DNA of 64,000 nucleotides. Origin: an uncultured Duncaniella sp. GTDB lineage: Bacteria; Bacteroidota; Bacteroidia; Bacteroidales; Muribaculaceae. Position numbers and translations under genes: made by a program. This document shows, in pieces, positions 53,281 to 61,485 of the stretch. Location of the stretch: the NCBI GenBank assembly GCA_958352885.1, contig CATWQI010000008.1, positions 62,001 to 126,000 on the forward strand, written 5' to 3'. Numbering within the stretch: the stretch's first letter is position 1; each line of letters starts with the position of its first letter. The notes under the pieces are model-generated. The model was not told the DNA's origin and ran no database searches. It worked only from the letters and a program-made list of their open reading frames with translations.

Positions 53281-55317
53281 ATGAGGAAAGGCATATTATT
53301 CGCTTCATTCATTACGTTCATATCGGCTGTGGCTCAGACGGAAGCAACCGATACAATTTTTACCAGACAGCTCGATGAAGTTGTTGTAAAGGGAGAGAAA
53401 CCACAGGTCAAAGGCGAGGACGGAATTATGGTAGTCGACCTCCCCGGAATAGTCAAGGACAAACCGGTTAACAATATTCTTGAAGCCCTTGGCTATATGC
53501 CCGGCGTCACAAACAATAACGGTATGATATGGCTCACGGGAGCTTCAAATGTCACGATTATTCTCAATGGCGAGCTTACCAATATGCCGCTCCAGAATCT
53601 TTATCAACTTCTCTACAACACTCCGGTTGACAGGCTGAAAAACGTGGAGATTATGTATTCCGCCCCGGCTAAGTATCATGTTAATGGTGCCGTAATCAAC
53701 GTGGTTCTGAAAACTCCGACGCCTCTCGACGGCTTGCAGGGACAGGTCAGAGCCGGATACAATCAGGCTCATTATGGTTCGTATGGCGGTGTACTTGCAG
53801 CCACATACGCTATAAAGGACTGGACTTTTGACTTGAACTACGGACTGACGCGCAGTAAATCGTGGAACCGCGAGGAAACATGGTCGAATCATCTTTATGA
53901 TGACAGACGAACTATGATTGAGGACGACATGCGGCGTATTGGTCAGAACTGGAGCAATACAATATTTGCCTCCGCTTCTTGGAAAACACTCAAACTCACT
54001 TACAACGGTCAGATAATCTCCGATTCAAAGAGTTGGGGACTCTCTTCGGGATCATTGGGCAACTATACAAATGCCTACAACATACTGTCGCCTGTCGGCT
54101 ATCATAATATCGCCCTGCGCTACACGGCGCCATTTGGCATGACAATAGGCGGCGACTACACCCGCTATTCCGAAAACCGCTCACAGTCATTGTTTAAGGA
54201 CACAGACTACCTTCTTGGCTCTGAAAACAGTCAGGATATTAACCGTTGGCATGCATATATTGACCAACAGCATCAGCTTGGACAGTGGCAACTGAACTAT
54301 GGCGCAGAATATCAACACTCAAAAGATCACAGTTCACAACACTACGCAATGTCCGACAATCCCGATTTCGATGATATTCTCAACGAAGATGTGGCGAGTT
54401 TTTACGCCGGCACACAGCGGTCTTTCGACTGGGGACTGTCGTTCAATCTTTCGGCAAAGGGTGAGTATTATCACAATAAATATCAGCACAACTGGAATTT
54501 CATTCCTCAATTCGGTGCGACTTACTATAAGACACCGAAAAGCATATTTCAACTGAATTTCAATACCCAGCGCATCTACCCATCATATTGGGAACTGCAC
54601 GGCGGCACGAGCCACATCAACGACTACTCGACGGTAATAGGAAATCCTACCTTACAGCCATATATCCAATATGATGCGCAGTTTAACTATATTCTCAGGC
54701 AGAAATATGTTGCGACACTCTATTTTCAGTATGGCGATAAAACTACTGTGCAATTGCCATATCAATCACCCGATGCTCTGAATCTGATATATCAGACCAT
54801 CAACATGAACTATGAGCGTGTGGTCGGGCTTAATCTCTACGCTCCCTTCGGTGTCAGCTATATATGGAATGCCACAGCCACAGCCAACGTAATGAACAGG
54901 AGGGCAAAGGCAGACCACTTCCATGACATCAGCTTTGACAATAGCAAATGGATTTTTTACGGCTCACTTAACAACTCCTTCAAGTTCAGCCAGAACAGCC
55001 CGGTGTCTGTGTCAGTTGATTTATGCTATATCTCTCCATCATTGCAAGGAATCGCCGACCTGTCGGGTATGTGGAAAGTCGATGCCGGAGTAAAATGGCA
55101 GTTCGGAAAGAAACGTTGCTGTGAACTTGACCTGAAAGCCGATGACATTTTCAATAAATGGTCACCGACCATGACTATCAACCATGCCGGTCAGGATTAC
55201 AAAATGAAAGTGTGCGACATGACCCGAAATCTCAAGCTGACATTCATCTGGCGATTCAACGGCTTCAAACCCAAAGAAACGAACATTGACACATCTCGCT
55301 TCGGCACAGGGAAATAA
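53281..55317 (+). CDS. Outer-membrane beta-barrel family protein (TonB-receptor-like)
   Basis: This 678-residue outer-membrane protein has a signal peptide (MRKGILFASFITFISAVAQ), a plug-like domain (DEVVVKGEKP, then NILEALGYMPGVTNNNG and ILNGE, about 30-150) and a long barrel. The barrel is rich in alternating aromatic strands and ends LKLTFIWRFNG plus a short tail. Most relatives of 750-800 residues carry an N-terminal carboxypeptidase-regulatory domain; it is missing here. No SusD partner is adjacent. It is probably controlled by the divergent kinase/regulator pair. The substrate is unknown. Confidence 0.88.
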   Translation: MRKGILFASFITFISAVAQTEATDTIFTRQLDEVVVKGEKPQVKGEDGIMVVDLPGIVKDKPVNNILEALGYMPGVTNNNGMIWLTGASNVTIILNGELTNMPLQNLYQLLYNTPVDRLKNVEIMYSAPAKYHVNGAVINVVLKTPTPLDGLQGQVRAGYNQAHYGSYGGVLAATYAIKDWTFDLNYGLTRSKSWNREETWSNHLYDDRRTMIEDDMRRIGQNWSNTIFASASWKTLKLTYNGQIISDSKSWGLSSGSLGNYTNAYNILSPVGYHNIALRYTAPFGMTIGGDYTRYSENRSQSLFKDTDYLLGSENSQDINRWHAYIDQQHQLGQWQLNYGAEYQHSKDHSSQHYAMSDNPDFDDILNEDVASFYAGTQRSFDWGLSFNLSAKGEYYHNKYQHNWNFIPQFGATYYKTPKSIFQLNFNTQRIYPSYWELHGGTSHINDYSTVIGNPTLQPYIQYDAQFNYILRQKYVATLYFQYGDKTTVQLPYQSPDALNLIYQTINMNYERVVGLNLYAPFGVSYIWNATATANVMNRRAKADHFHDISFDNSKWIFYGSLNNSFKFSQNSPVSVSVDLCYISPSLQGIADLSGMWKVDAGVKWQFGKKRCCELDLKADDIFNKWSPTMTINHAGQDYKMKVCDMTRNLKLTFIWRFNGFKPKETNIDTSRFGTGK

Positions 55318-55328
55318 GTTGTCATTGT

Positions 55329-55365
55329 AAAGCGGCACTATGGTGTGATTCCATAATGCCGCTTT
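55329..55365. terminator. Hairpin terminator between convergent genes
   Basis: AAAGCGGCACTATGG (55329-55343) pairs with CCATAATGCCGCTTT (55351-55365) with one non-Watson-Crick position that is a G-U pair on the minus strand. It resembles the hairpin at 50911. Confidence 0.75.
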
Positions 55366-55387
55366 GTTTCAATTAGTATGTGGTTTC

Positions 55388-56083
55388 TTAAATTGTCTTG
55401 CCGAGATTGTATGCCTCCTGCATATATTGTGATTGCTCCACGGCTCCCTTCCTTCCCATACCGATAGCTTTCACCATTCCTCTTTCAACAGGATTTGGCA
55501 GACATACGACAAAGCCTCGGAATGCGAATATCGCGGTCTCCGCAGTGGAATCCTCGGCATCAGCACATGCCGTAATATAGTAGAATTCTTTACCAGCAAG
55601 TCCCTTGTTGCGGAAACAACGGTCCATGAGAGTTTTAAGCTGCCCGTCGATGTTCATATAATAGACAGGACTTGACAACACTATGATGTCGGCGTTTACC
55701 ATCTTGTTGATAATAAGTGGAGCCTGATCATCGGAGGCTACCGAATCGGCTGAATGCTCATGCTGTTCATGGAAAAAGTCGATTTTGTAATCATCCAGAA
55801 AGACTTTCTCCACATTGCCGCCGGCTTCCTGTGCTCCGCGTACAAACTCATCGCAAAGTAAATCAGTATTACCGCCTTTACGCGGGCTTGCCGACAGCAC
55901 AAGCACATTCTTACGGCTCTTGTTGATTGTCGAAGTATCCGATTGCGCGATATTATATACCGGCAGATTCTGCTCAACTCCATTGGTTGAATTATCATCT
56001 GCAACCTCACCTGTTTTTCCGCATGAAACCGCGCATAGACAAAGAAAAGCGACGGCAGACTGTGTTATGATTGATTTATTCAT
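55388..56083 (-). CDS. Flavodoxin-fold lipoprotein with His-rich replacement of the Cys motif
   Basis: This 231-residue exported protein has a lipoprotein signal ending AVSC at Cys21, a linker, then an NADPH-dependent FMN reductase/flavodoxin fold. VLVLSASPRKGGNTDLL (59-75) is the FMN phosphate loop and SSPVYYMNIDGQLKTLMDRC is the second flavin loop. Where cytosolic relatives have a CxGCxxC cluster, this protein has HEQHEH at residues 105-110. It may bind a metal there; that is inference. It is the last gene of the minus-strand redox operon, 11 bp after the transporter gene. Confidence 0.82.
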   Translation of the reverse strand: MNKSIITQSAVAFLCLCAVSCGKTGEVADDNSTNGVEQNLPVYNIAQSDTSTINKSRKNVLVLSASPRKGGNTDLLCDEFVRGAQEAGGNVEKVFLDDYKIDFFHEQHEHSADSVASDDQAPLIINKMVNADIIVLSSPVYYMNIDGQLKTLMDRCFRNKGLAGKEFYYITACADAEDSTAETAIFAFRGFVVCLPNPVERGMVKAIGMGRKGAVEQSQYMQEAYNLGKTI

Positions 56084-56094
56084 TCTGATAAATT

Positions 56095-57063
56095 TTAACG
56101 TTGTTTATTGTTATGTGTTCTGTTGTAATGCCATAGCTGACAACTGTTGATTATATTCTGCCAAAGAATATAACTACCGGGGGCTATCGAGGTTATGGGG
56201 ATAAGGTAGGTGTATGAAACCCAGATGGCGAATACTGTGTTTTTCTGTCCAAGTCCCTGACCTCCGCTTATACGGTCATTGTACCATCCCCCTATTATCT
56301 TGCCGGTCGCAAATTGCACACAGCAGGCTACAAGTCCGACAACCGACAAAGTGACAATAAGATGAACGGCGGCATTGCTGTTGACTATTGACCTCAGAGT
56401 TTGACCGACGACAACCATCAATGCGATACCCCACAGATAAAATGCCACTGATCCGCAATATCTGAGGATAATATCCAGTACTTTTGGCAGAAATACCCTT
56501 ACACCCCATGCCACAAAAAACGGGAAGATAAGCAAGGGGAACACCTGTCGGCTAATCAGTACGAGCTGATGGATGAATGATGTGTCTCCTTTACCCTCAA
56601 TCAAAGGAAATACCAGAGGGATGGCTATTGCCGCGGCAAGGTTGCTGGTTATTGTATAAGAGGTCAGTGAGGCCTCGTTGCCTCCAAGTTTTCCGGTAAT
56701 CACAGCGGCGGCGGTCGCTGTCGGTGCGATCAGACACACCATAGCCCCCTCTGCCGCTATTCTGTACGGAAATGACGGAAACGCGAAAAGCAGACCTCCT
56801 ATAAGACCGCACGATATAAGCTGGAATGCCACAAGTATCAAGTGCCATTTCTTCACCTGCATGTGTGCGGGATTGATTTTGCAGAATGTGAAAAACAACA
56901 TTACAAAAACCAGCACAGGTATGAAATAAGACACAAAAGACTCCGTGACTCCTTTAAGCGGCGAGAGGAATCCAATCAGATGAAATGCCAGAAAAATCAG
57001 CGTTCCGGCAGCTATGCTGATTGGTAACGTCCACTCCTTGTATATTCGTAATGCAGCGTTCAT
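56095..57063 (-). CDS. BASS-like membrane transporter
   Basis: This 322-residue inner-membrane protein has nine to ten hydrophobic segments. The APTATAAAVITGKLGGNEASLTSY stretch and the C-terminal GQGLGQKNTVFAIW are typical of bile acid:sodium symporter-fold proteins, which carry organic anions. ATG at 57063 overlaps the stop of the upstream dehydrogenase as ATGA, which fixes the start and indicates coupling. The substrate is unknown; context suggests an organic acid or a product of the adjacent redox enzymes. An AEC or auxin-efflux-type carrier is the main alternative. Confidence 0.75.
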   Translation of the reverse strand: MNAALRIYKEWTLPISIAAGTLIFLAFHLIGFLSPLKGVTESFVSYFIPVLVFVMLFFTFCKINPAHMQVKKWHLILVAFQLISCGLIGGLLFAFPSFPYRIAAEGAMVCLIAPTATAAAVITGKLGGNEASLTSYTITSNLAAAIAIPLVFPLIEGKGDTSFIHQLVLISRQVFPLLIFPFFVAWGVRVFLPKVLDIILRYCGSVAFYLWGIALMVVVGQTLRSIVNSNAAVHLIVTLSVVGLVACCVQFATGKIIGGWYNDRISGGQGLGQKNTVFAIWVSYTYLIPITSIAPGSYILWQNIINSCQLWHYNRTHNNKQR

Positions 57064-58277
57064 GCAGGTGACATACAAGACTTGTAAATATCTACAAGTT
57101 CATCGACCGTAAACGCACTGTCGGACGCAAGTTTCTCCGCAGCTTCACGCAGGCGTGATTCTTCAGGAATCTCGCCATATTCAGCATAGCATACCGGCAA
57201 GCCTATTGATTTGAAATAAGTTCTAAGGCCGTCACATCCAACCTGAACCAAGTCCTTCTCACCGGCAAGTTCAGGAAAAACAGCCACCAGATACCGCTCA
57301 ACATCAGCCTGATGATATTTCGCTATTGCTCTCAACCATTCAGGGAATAAGACAGTGAACGCCTGACGGTAATGCTGAGGCATACACAATCTTATGACCT
57401 CCACATCGTTGTAAAGGCTGAAACACCATGATAGTTGCTTTCCGCAATACAATAGTTTGCTTGTCGTCATGGCAGATGCCCACATCTGAGTGGCACGGGC
57501 ATCGTAATCATGCGGATTTTTCTGGACTGCAGCGATACTGTTTCTTACCGAGTTCATTATGCTCAATCCAAAACTGTCGGTCAACGGGAATGAGCCGCCC
57601 AAAAACGGCACACTTGCCTGAATGAACGTAACAATTCCGGCGTATGCGCTCTGGACTTTATCAAGGGTAAACGTAAATTCGGGATTAAGTAGCGAAAAAT
57701 CTGCAAAAAAACCATACAACGAGCCATGTCTGCCTGTTTCGGTATCATCAATCTCCGCTGATGCGTCTGCCTCCGATCCACCCGAAGGATAGGTCGGCAC
57801 ACACCCTATGATAAGCCGTTCCTCATGTCCGGTCACCGGCTTGTCGAATGTAAGGTATTTCCAGATGTCATCATGCTTTGCACCAAATGCTATCATTTTG
57901 GCTATGTCCATACAGGAACATCCGCCAACGCCGATAACGCAACCGATGTTATGCTCATGACATAATGAGATTCCCTCTTCCACATACCTGTAATATGGTC
58001 CGATACAACCCGGCAACTCATGCCATCTGATACCGCTTGAGTCCATTATTGCTGTCAGTGCTTCGTAAGCTCCGTTGAACTTTGCTGAGGCTCCGCCATA
58101 TACAAGCAGAACATCGCTTCCCGCAGGTATCTGCTCAGGAAGATGCGACACCGCATCTTTACCGAAGAATATATTGACCGGGGTCTGAAAATGAAAATTA
58201 CTGCAAGTGTAATTAGCCTTGTTGGTCTTGTCTTTGTCCAAGACGGCTTCCATTCTGCTTTGTTTTTCTTCTGCCAT
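57060..58277 (-). CDS. Iron-type alcohol dehydrogenase homologue lacking the metal ligands
   Basis: This 405-residue protein aligns along its length with YqhD/butanol-dehydrogenase-type enzymes: FQTPVNIFFGKDAV at 30, VIGVGGCSCMDIAK near 114-127, PTYPSGGSEAD near 161-171 and YDARATQMWASAM near 258-270. The four canonical metal ligands appear lost. By my alignment with YqhD, the Asp and His of DAFVH are Val216 and Gln220, the GHEL His is Asp291, and the DHAQ His is Gln301 (His302 is adjacent). The reading frame is intact and the glycine-rich nucleotide region is partly kept, so it is not decaying. It may be metal-independent, use another metal, or be non-catalytic. It lies 18 bp after the aldo/keto reductase gene. 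Confidence 0.85.
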   Translation of the reverse strand: MAEEKQSRMEAVLDKDKTNKANYTCSNFHFQTPVNIFFGKDAVSHLPEQIPAGSDVLLVYGGASAKFNGAYEALTAIMDSSGIRWHELPGCIGPYYRYVEEGISLCHEHNIGCVIGVGGCSCMDIAKMIAFGAKHDDIWKYLTFDKPVTGHEERLIIGCVPTYPSGGSEADASAEIDDTETGRHGSLYGFFADFSLLNPEFTFTLDKVQSAYAGIVTFIQASVPFLGGSFPLTDSFGLSIMNSVRNSIAAVQKNPHDYDARATQMWASAMTTSKLLYCGKQLSWCFSLYNDVEVIRLCMPQHYRQAFTVLFPEWLRAIAKYHQADVERYLVAVFPELAGEKDLVQVGCDGLRTYFKSIGLPVCYAEYGEIPEESRLREAAEKLASDSAFTVDELVDIYKSCMSPA

Positions 58278-58295
58278 TTGTTATCAGTTTTTATA

Positions 58296-59255
58296 TCAGT
58301 CAGGAAGTTCGGCACGGGTTAGAATCCTTTGTTTGTCTTCGAGCGACATATTGAAGAACCTTTTTTCTTTGTTCAACTCATGGATCTGTTCCATTTCTTC
58401 CGGAGTGAGTTCAAAATCGAATATATTGATATTTTCTAAAATATAGCCGTGGTCTGTCGCACCCGGTATTACAGAAAAACCTTTCTGTATGTGCCAACGC
58501 AATATTACCTGCGCCGGTGTTTTGCCATGAGCTTCGGCAATACTCATCAGCACCGGATCACGGAACAATGCTCCGTTGCTCATAGCACCTCCGAGCGGAA
58601 ACCAGCATTCAACCTGAATATTTTTATCAGCGACTTTTTCCTGCCATTTCTCCCGCTGCGCGTATGGGTGAAGTTCAATCTGCAAAGCCACAGGTTTTAT
58701 TCTTGCCCATTCGTTAACAGCGGTAAAAAGAGTGTCGGCAGCATCGAAATTACTGATGCCGAGTGAACGGACTTTACCGGATTCCACGGCTTTTTCCATA
58801 TCGCGCCATGCGCCGCGCCAGTCTCCGACGGGCTGGTGGACGTAGAGAAGGTCTATATAATCCACACCAAGCCTGTCAAGCATCTTGTCAATGCCTTCGA
58901 GTGTCTTCCCCTCGCCGTATTCAGTCGGCCAGACTTTACTCGTAATCCAGATGTCTTCACGAGGCACACCACTTTCCTTAATGCCCTTTCCGACACCTCG
59001 CTCTATGCCGTAGGCGTGGGCCGTGTCGATATGCCGGTATCCGTTTTTCAGCGCAAAGCAGATAGCGTCAGCCATTATGCTGTCACCGGGGACATTAAAC
59101 GTGCCTATTCCAAACCGGGGCATTGCGAGCCCGTTGTTCAGAATGACATAAGGCTGGTTGTTTATGGTTGTGTCCTGCAATTCGGAATGCTTTTGTGCGA
59201 ATGTGCCAATTGTGACAAGATATGCACAGAGTGTTAACAGTGTTCTTCTAATCAT
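58296..59255 (-). CDS. Exported aldo/keto reductase
   Basis: This 319-residue (alpha/beta)8-barrel reductase of the DkgA type has an N-terminal signal peptide (MIRRTLLTLCAYLVTIGTFAQ). The catalytic tetrad is complete: Asp77, Tyr82, Lys107 and His140, with ITSKVW and YVHQP context. The NADPH-binding end is present (VIPGATDHGYILENINIFDF). Aldo/keto reductases need NADPH, normally cytosolic, so an exported copy is unusual. It lies 14 bp after the flavodoxin gene and 18 bp before the dehydrogenase gene in the operon. Confidence 0.87.
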   Translation of the reverse strand: MIRRTLLTLCAYLVTIGTFAQKHSELQDTTINNQPYVILNNGLAMPRFGIGTFNVPGDSIMADAICFALKNGYRHIDTAHAYGIERGVGKGIKESGVPREDIWITSKVWPTEYGEGKTLEGIDKMLDRLGVDYIDLLYVHQPVGDWRGAWRDMEKAVESGKVRSLGISNFDAADTLFTAVNEWARIKPVALQIELHPYAQREKWQEKVADKNIQVECWFPLGGAMSNGALFRDPVLMSIAEAHGKTPAQVILRWHIQKGFSVIPGATDHGYILENINIFDFELTPEEMEQIHELNKEKRFFNMSLEDKQRILTRAELPD

Positions 59256-59269
59256 AATGTGCTATTTAT

Positions 59270-59980
59270 TTACAGGACAACCTTTTCTGTCTTATTCTCA
59301 CTGCGCACAATATATATGCCTTTCTGCGGCACGGACACCTCCGATTTAATGCCGACATATACGACATTGCCGGTCGTATTGTAAATCGTTATATTGGCAT
59401 TGTCGTCAACGGCGACATCATTAATGCCGGAGTTGCCGGGAATCATTCCTATACGGTTCAGCCACTCTGTCACGCCCGATGTGCTGCTGCCTCTTGCTCC
59501 GAAGCCTTCAAGATGCTTCGCATCAGGTGTAATCTCCACAATCTTGGCAAGTGTCTCGTCGCGGTATGTTGCCGCGTAAGTGCAGAAAGGTACCACAGTC
59601 TTTCCGGCGAAGTCGTAACTTTCGGCAAATGTGTGGATAATCATAGGTGCTTCATGCCACCACACCGGGCAGCCAATGAATATCACATCATAGTCATCCC
59701 AGTTTGCCACCTTGTCCTTTATGGCAGGACGGGCGTTGGTATCCCGTTCTTCAAGTGCCACTTCGGTGCAGGGTGTGTACTCCGAAGGATAAGGCACTAC
59801 CGGCTCTATTCTGAACAGTTCGCCTTGTGTCTGATTGGCGATGTAGTTCGCAACGGCTTCCGTATTTCCTCCCCAGCTGAAATAAGCTATAAGGATTTTG
59901 TTAGGGTTGGCTGCTCCGAGTGAGAGCGGGGCAATAGCTAATGCTATCATCGCTATTGCAAGAAATGTCAGTTTATTCAT
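59270..59980 (-). CDS. Exported flavodoxin with C-terminal sorting-like domain
   Basis: This 236-residue protein has a signal peptide (MNKLTFLAIAMIALAIAPLSLG), a flavodoxin domain (FMN loop AYFSWGGNTEAV near 32-43, FIGCPVWWHEAP near 95) and, from about residue 181, a 56-residue beta-rich tail. The tail (ITIYNTTGNVVYVG, then PQKGIYIVRSENKTEKVVL) resembles type IX secretion C-terminal sorting domains. ATG at 59980 was chosen for the signal peptide; an upstream ATG at 60046 lies inside the NTF2 gene. It is closely similar to the lipoprotein at 61557. It lies in an operon, 20 bp after the NTF2-like gene. Confidence 0.85.
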   Translation of the reverse strand: MNKLTFLAIAMIALAIAPLSLGAANPNKILIAYFSWGGNTEAVANYIANQTQGELFRIEPVVPYPSEYTPCTEVALEERDTNARPAIKDKVANWDDYDVIFIGCPVWWHEAPMIIHTFAESYDFAGKTVVPFCTYAATYRDETLAKIVEITPDAKHLEGFGARGSSTSGVTEWLNRIGMIPGNSGINDVAVDDNANITIYNTTGNVVYVGIKSEVSVPQKGIYIVRSENKTEKVVL

Positions 59981-60000
59981 ATTATTCCTGATTGATTTGT

Positions 60001-60450
60001 TTATTCGCCGAATGTTTTGGTAAATACGAGAGATATGAGCTTCCATTGCCCATTATCCATAATATACGTTTCAGTCACGTAAAAAGGAAATCGGACTTCA
60101 TGCCCTCCTACAACAGAATTAAGATGTATTGTGCTGTAAACTGTTGCTGTCGGACCGGCAAATCTAACTTCCTGCTTATGTATCTCAGCTTTCTTGTACC
60201 AGATACCACCATCCCTGATTGTATTCAGCTCGGCATCCTTGCCCCAATATCCACCCATGTGTACAAACTGGGCGGAATCATGGAAAATGGCTTTTATTCT
60301 ATCGACATCTTTATCAGCCATCCATTGCCATTTGTCATTTGACAAATCTATTATCGCCTGTTCTTCAGCAGAAAAACAAGGAGCGTTTTGTGCGGTCAAT
60401 GATACTACACCTAATACTAATGTGATAATGGTCAATATAAAACGATTCAT
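60001..60450 (-). CDS. Exported NTF2-like (DUF4440-type) protein
   Basis: This 149-residue protein has a signal peptide (MNRFILTIITLVLGVVSLTA) and a SnoaL/NTF2-like cone fold: EEQAIIDLSNDKWQWMADKDVDRIKAIF, then FVHMGG and a C-terminal GQWKLISLVFT strand. Such folds serve as small-molecule binding proteins or isomerases; no catalytic assignment is possible. It is the first gene of the redox operon. Its start codon lies within the left arm of a perfect 15-bp inverted repeat whose other arm overlaps the -7 box, so it is probably tightly regulated. Confidence 0.82.
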   Translation of the reverse strand: MNRFILTIITLVLGVVSLTAQNAPCFSAEEQAIIDLSNDKWQWMADKDVDRIKAIFHDSAQFVHMGGYWGKDAELNTIRDGGIWYKKAEIHKQEVRFAGPTATVYSTIHLNSVVGGHEVRFPFYVTETYIMDNGQWKLISLVFTKTFGE

Positions 60451-60488
60451 CGTGTCTGTAATTTTTTGCAAAGTTACAGACACGATGA
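60447..60488. promoter_or_regulatory. 15-bp perfect inverted repeat over the redox-operon promoter
   Basis: TCATCGTGTCTGTAA (60447-60461) and its exact complement TTACAGACACGATGA (60474-60488) are 12 bp apart. The minus-strand -7 box TAACTTTG (60476-60469) lies in the right arm and spacer, and the ATG of the first gene (60450-60448) is in the left arm. No -33 TTG is present. This looks like an operator covering the promoter and transcript start. Confidence 0.7.
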
Positions 60489-60493
60489 CAATG

Positions 60494-60513
60494 GGTTCTT
60501 ATGATATTTTCGG
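60494..60513 (-). promoter_or_regulatory. Candidate activator site, copy 1
   Basis: On the minus strand CCGAAAATATCATAAGAACC (60513-60494) sits with its CCGAA 37 nt before the -7 box of the redox operon. It shares the pattern CCGAAnnTAnnnTAAnAnCC with the site at 61486, at the same distance. Confidence 0.4.
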
Positions 60514-60540
60514 AGGGAACAACCGTTTTTACTGAAAACG

Positions 60541-61347
60541 CTATTCTCTGTATTGGGTAGGGTTCAGACCGAGCGTTCGCTGTACATAACGGCTGAAATA
60601 TGCCGGTGATGAAAATCGGAACATATCCGAGATTTGGACAAAGGTCAAGCTCTTGTCGCGCAGAAGCCGGGCTATTTCAAGCGACGTATAGCGGTTTATC
60701 CAATAGTTTGCCGGATAACCGCTTACCTTTTTTGACACCTCCGACAGATATTTCGGGGTAACACATAGGGCATCGGCATAATATGTCACCTCGCGGTTGT
60801 GACGGTAATCCCCGTTTTCCAGCATATTCAGAAAGCGGCTCATGATAGAGGCGTTCTGAGAGGATATGGAATCTTCCCCGCTGAGGGTTGAATGGAAATC
60901 AAAGAAATCGAGTATAGCCGACTGCACGGCGTTGATAAGCAGCTCGCGATAGAAATTGTGCGATGTCTGGTTCAGACGGTAATCAATCCAACGGAAGTCA
61001 CGCTCGCATACAAACCGCTGTTCATCGGTCAGGTGCATCACCGGATTAAGAAACAATGCCAACTGGCCTTTCATTCCATAATTGGACTGCGGTGTACACA
61101 GTTCAATAAAGGGTGCTGTCACATATAGATTTTTCACGGTGAAATCATCCGACATCTTTACATCATCAAGCAATTTCCCTTTTCTTACAATCATCAAATC
61201 TCCCTCATTGAACTCGAAGGTCTGACCGTTGAAACTGAATGTAGATTTGCCTCCCGTGCATAAAGCATGGGAGAGATAATCCTTATAACGGTCTTTGCCG
61301 ATACCGTCAATGGAGTCGGAGATTATTACATCATTCAACTTTTCCAT
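60541..61347 (-). CDS. AraC family transcriptional regulator
   Basis: This regulator of about 268 residues has an N-terminal cupin-like ligand domain (SFNGQTFEFNEGDLMIVRKG) and a C-terminal double helix-turn-helix (about 165-268). The latter has SLEIARLLRDKSLTFVQISDMFRFSSPAYFSRYVQRTLGLNPTQYR, a standard AraC signature. ATG at 61347 was preferred; one six bases upstream is possible. It lies between the two redox operons, next to the promoters of both, which makes it their likely regulator, as YqhC is for yqhD-dkgA in E. coli. The inducer is unknown. Confidence 0.92.
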   Translation of the reverse strand: MEKLNDVIISDSIDGIGKDRYKDYLSHALCTGGKSTFSFNGQTFEFNEGDLMIVRKGKLLDDVKMSDDFTVKNLYVTAPFIELCTPQSNYGMKGQLALFLNPVMHLTDEQRFVCERDFRWIDYRLNQTSHNFYRELLINAVQSAILDFFDFHSTLSGEDSISSQNASIMSRFLNMLENGDYRHNREVTYYADALCVTPKYLSEVSKKVSGYPANYWINRYTSLEIARLLRDKSLTFVQISDMFRFSSPAYFSRYVQRTLGLNPTQYRE

Positions 61348-61485
61348 ACGCAAATTTACAAATAATTGCTCATATTCCCATTGTAATTATTTCGGTGTCA
61401 ATATACAAAATTACGGCTCACAACGTGTCCATCCCAAAAATCAGATAAAGTCATCAGTCATTTTCGGGGATTTTAGCATCACGCA

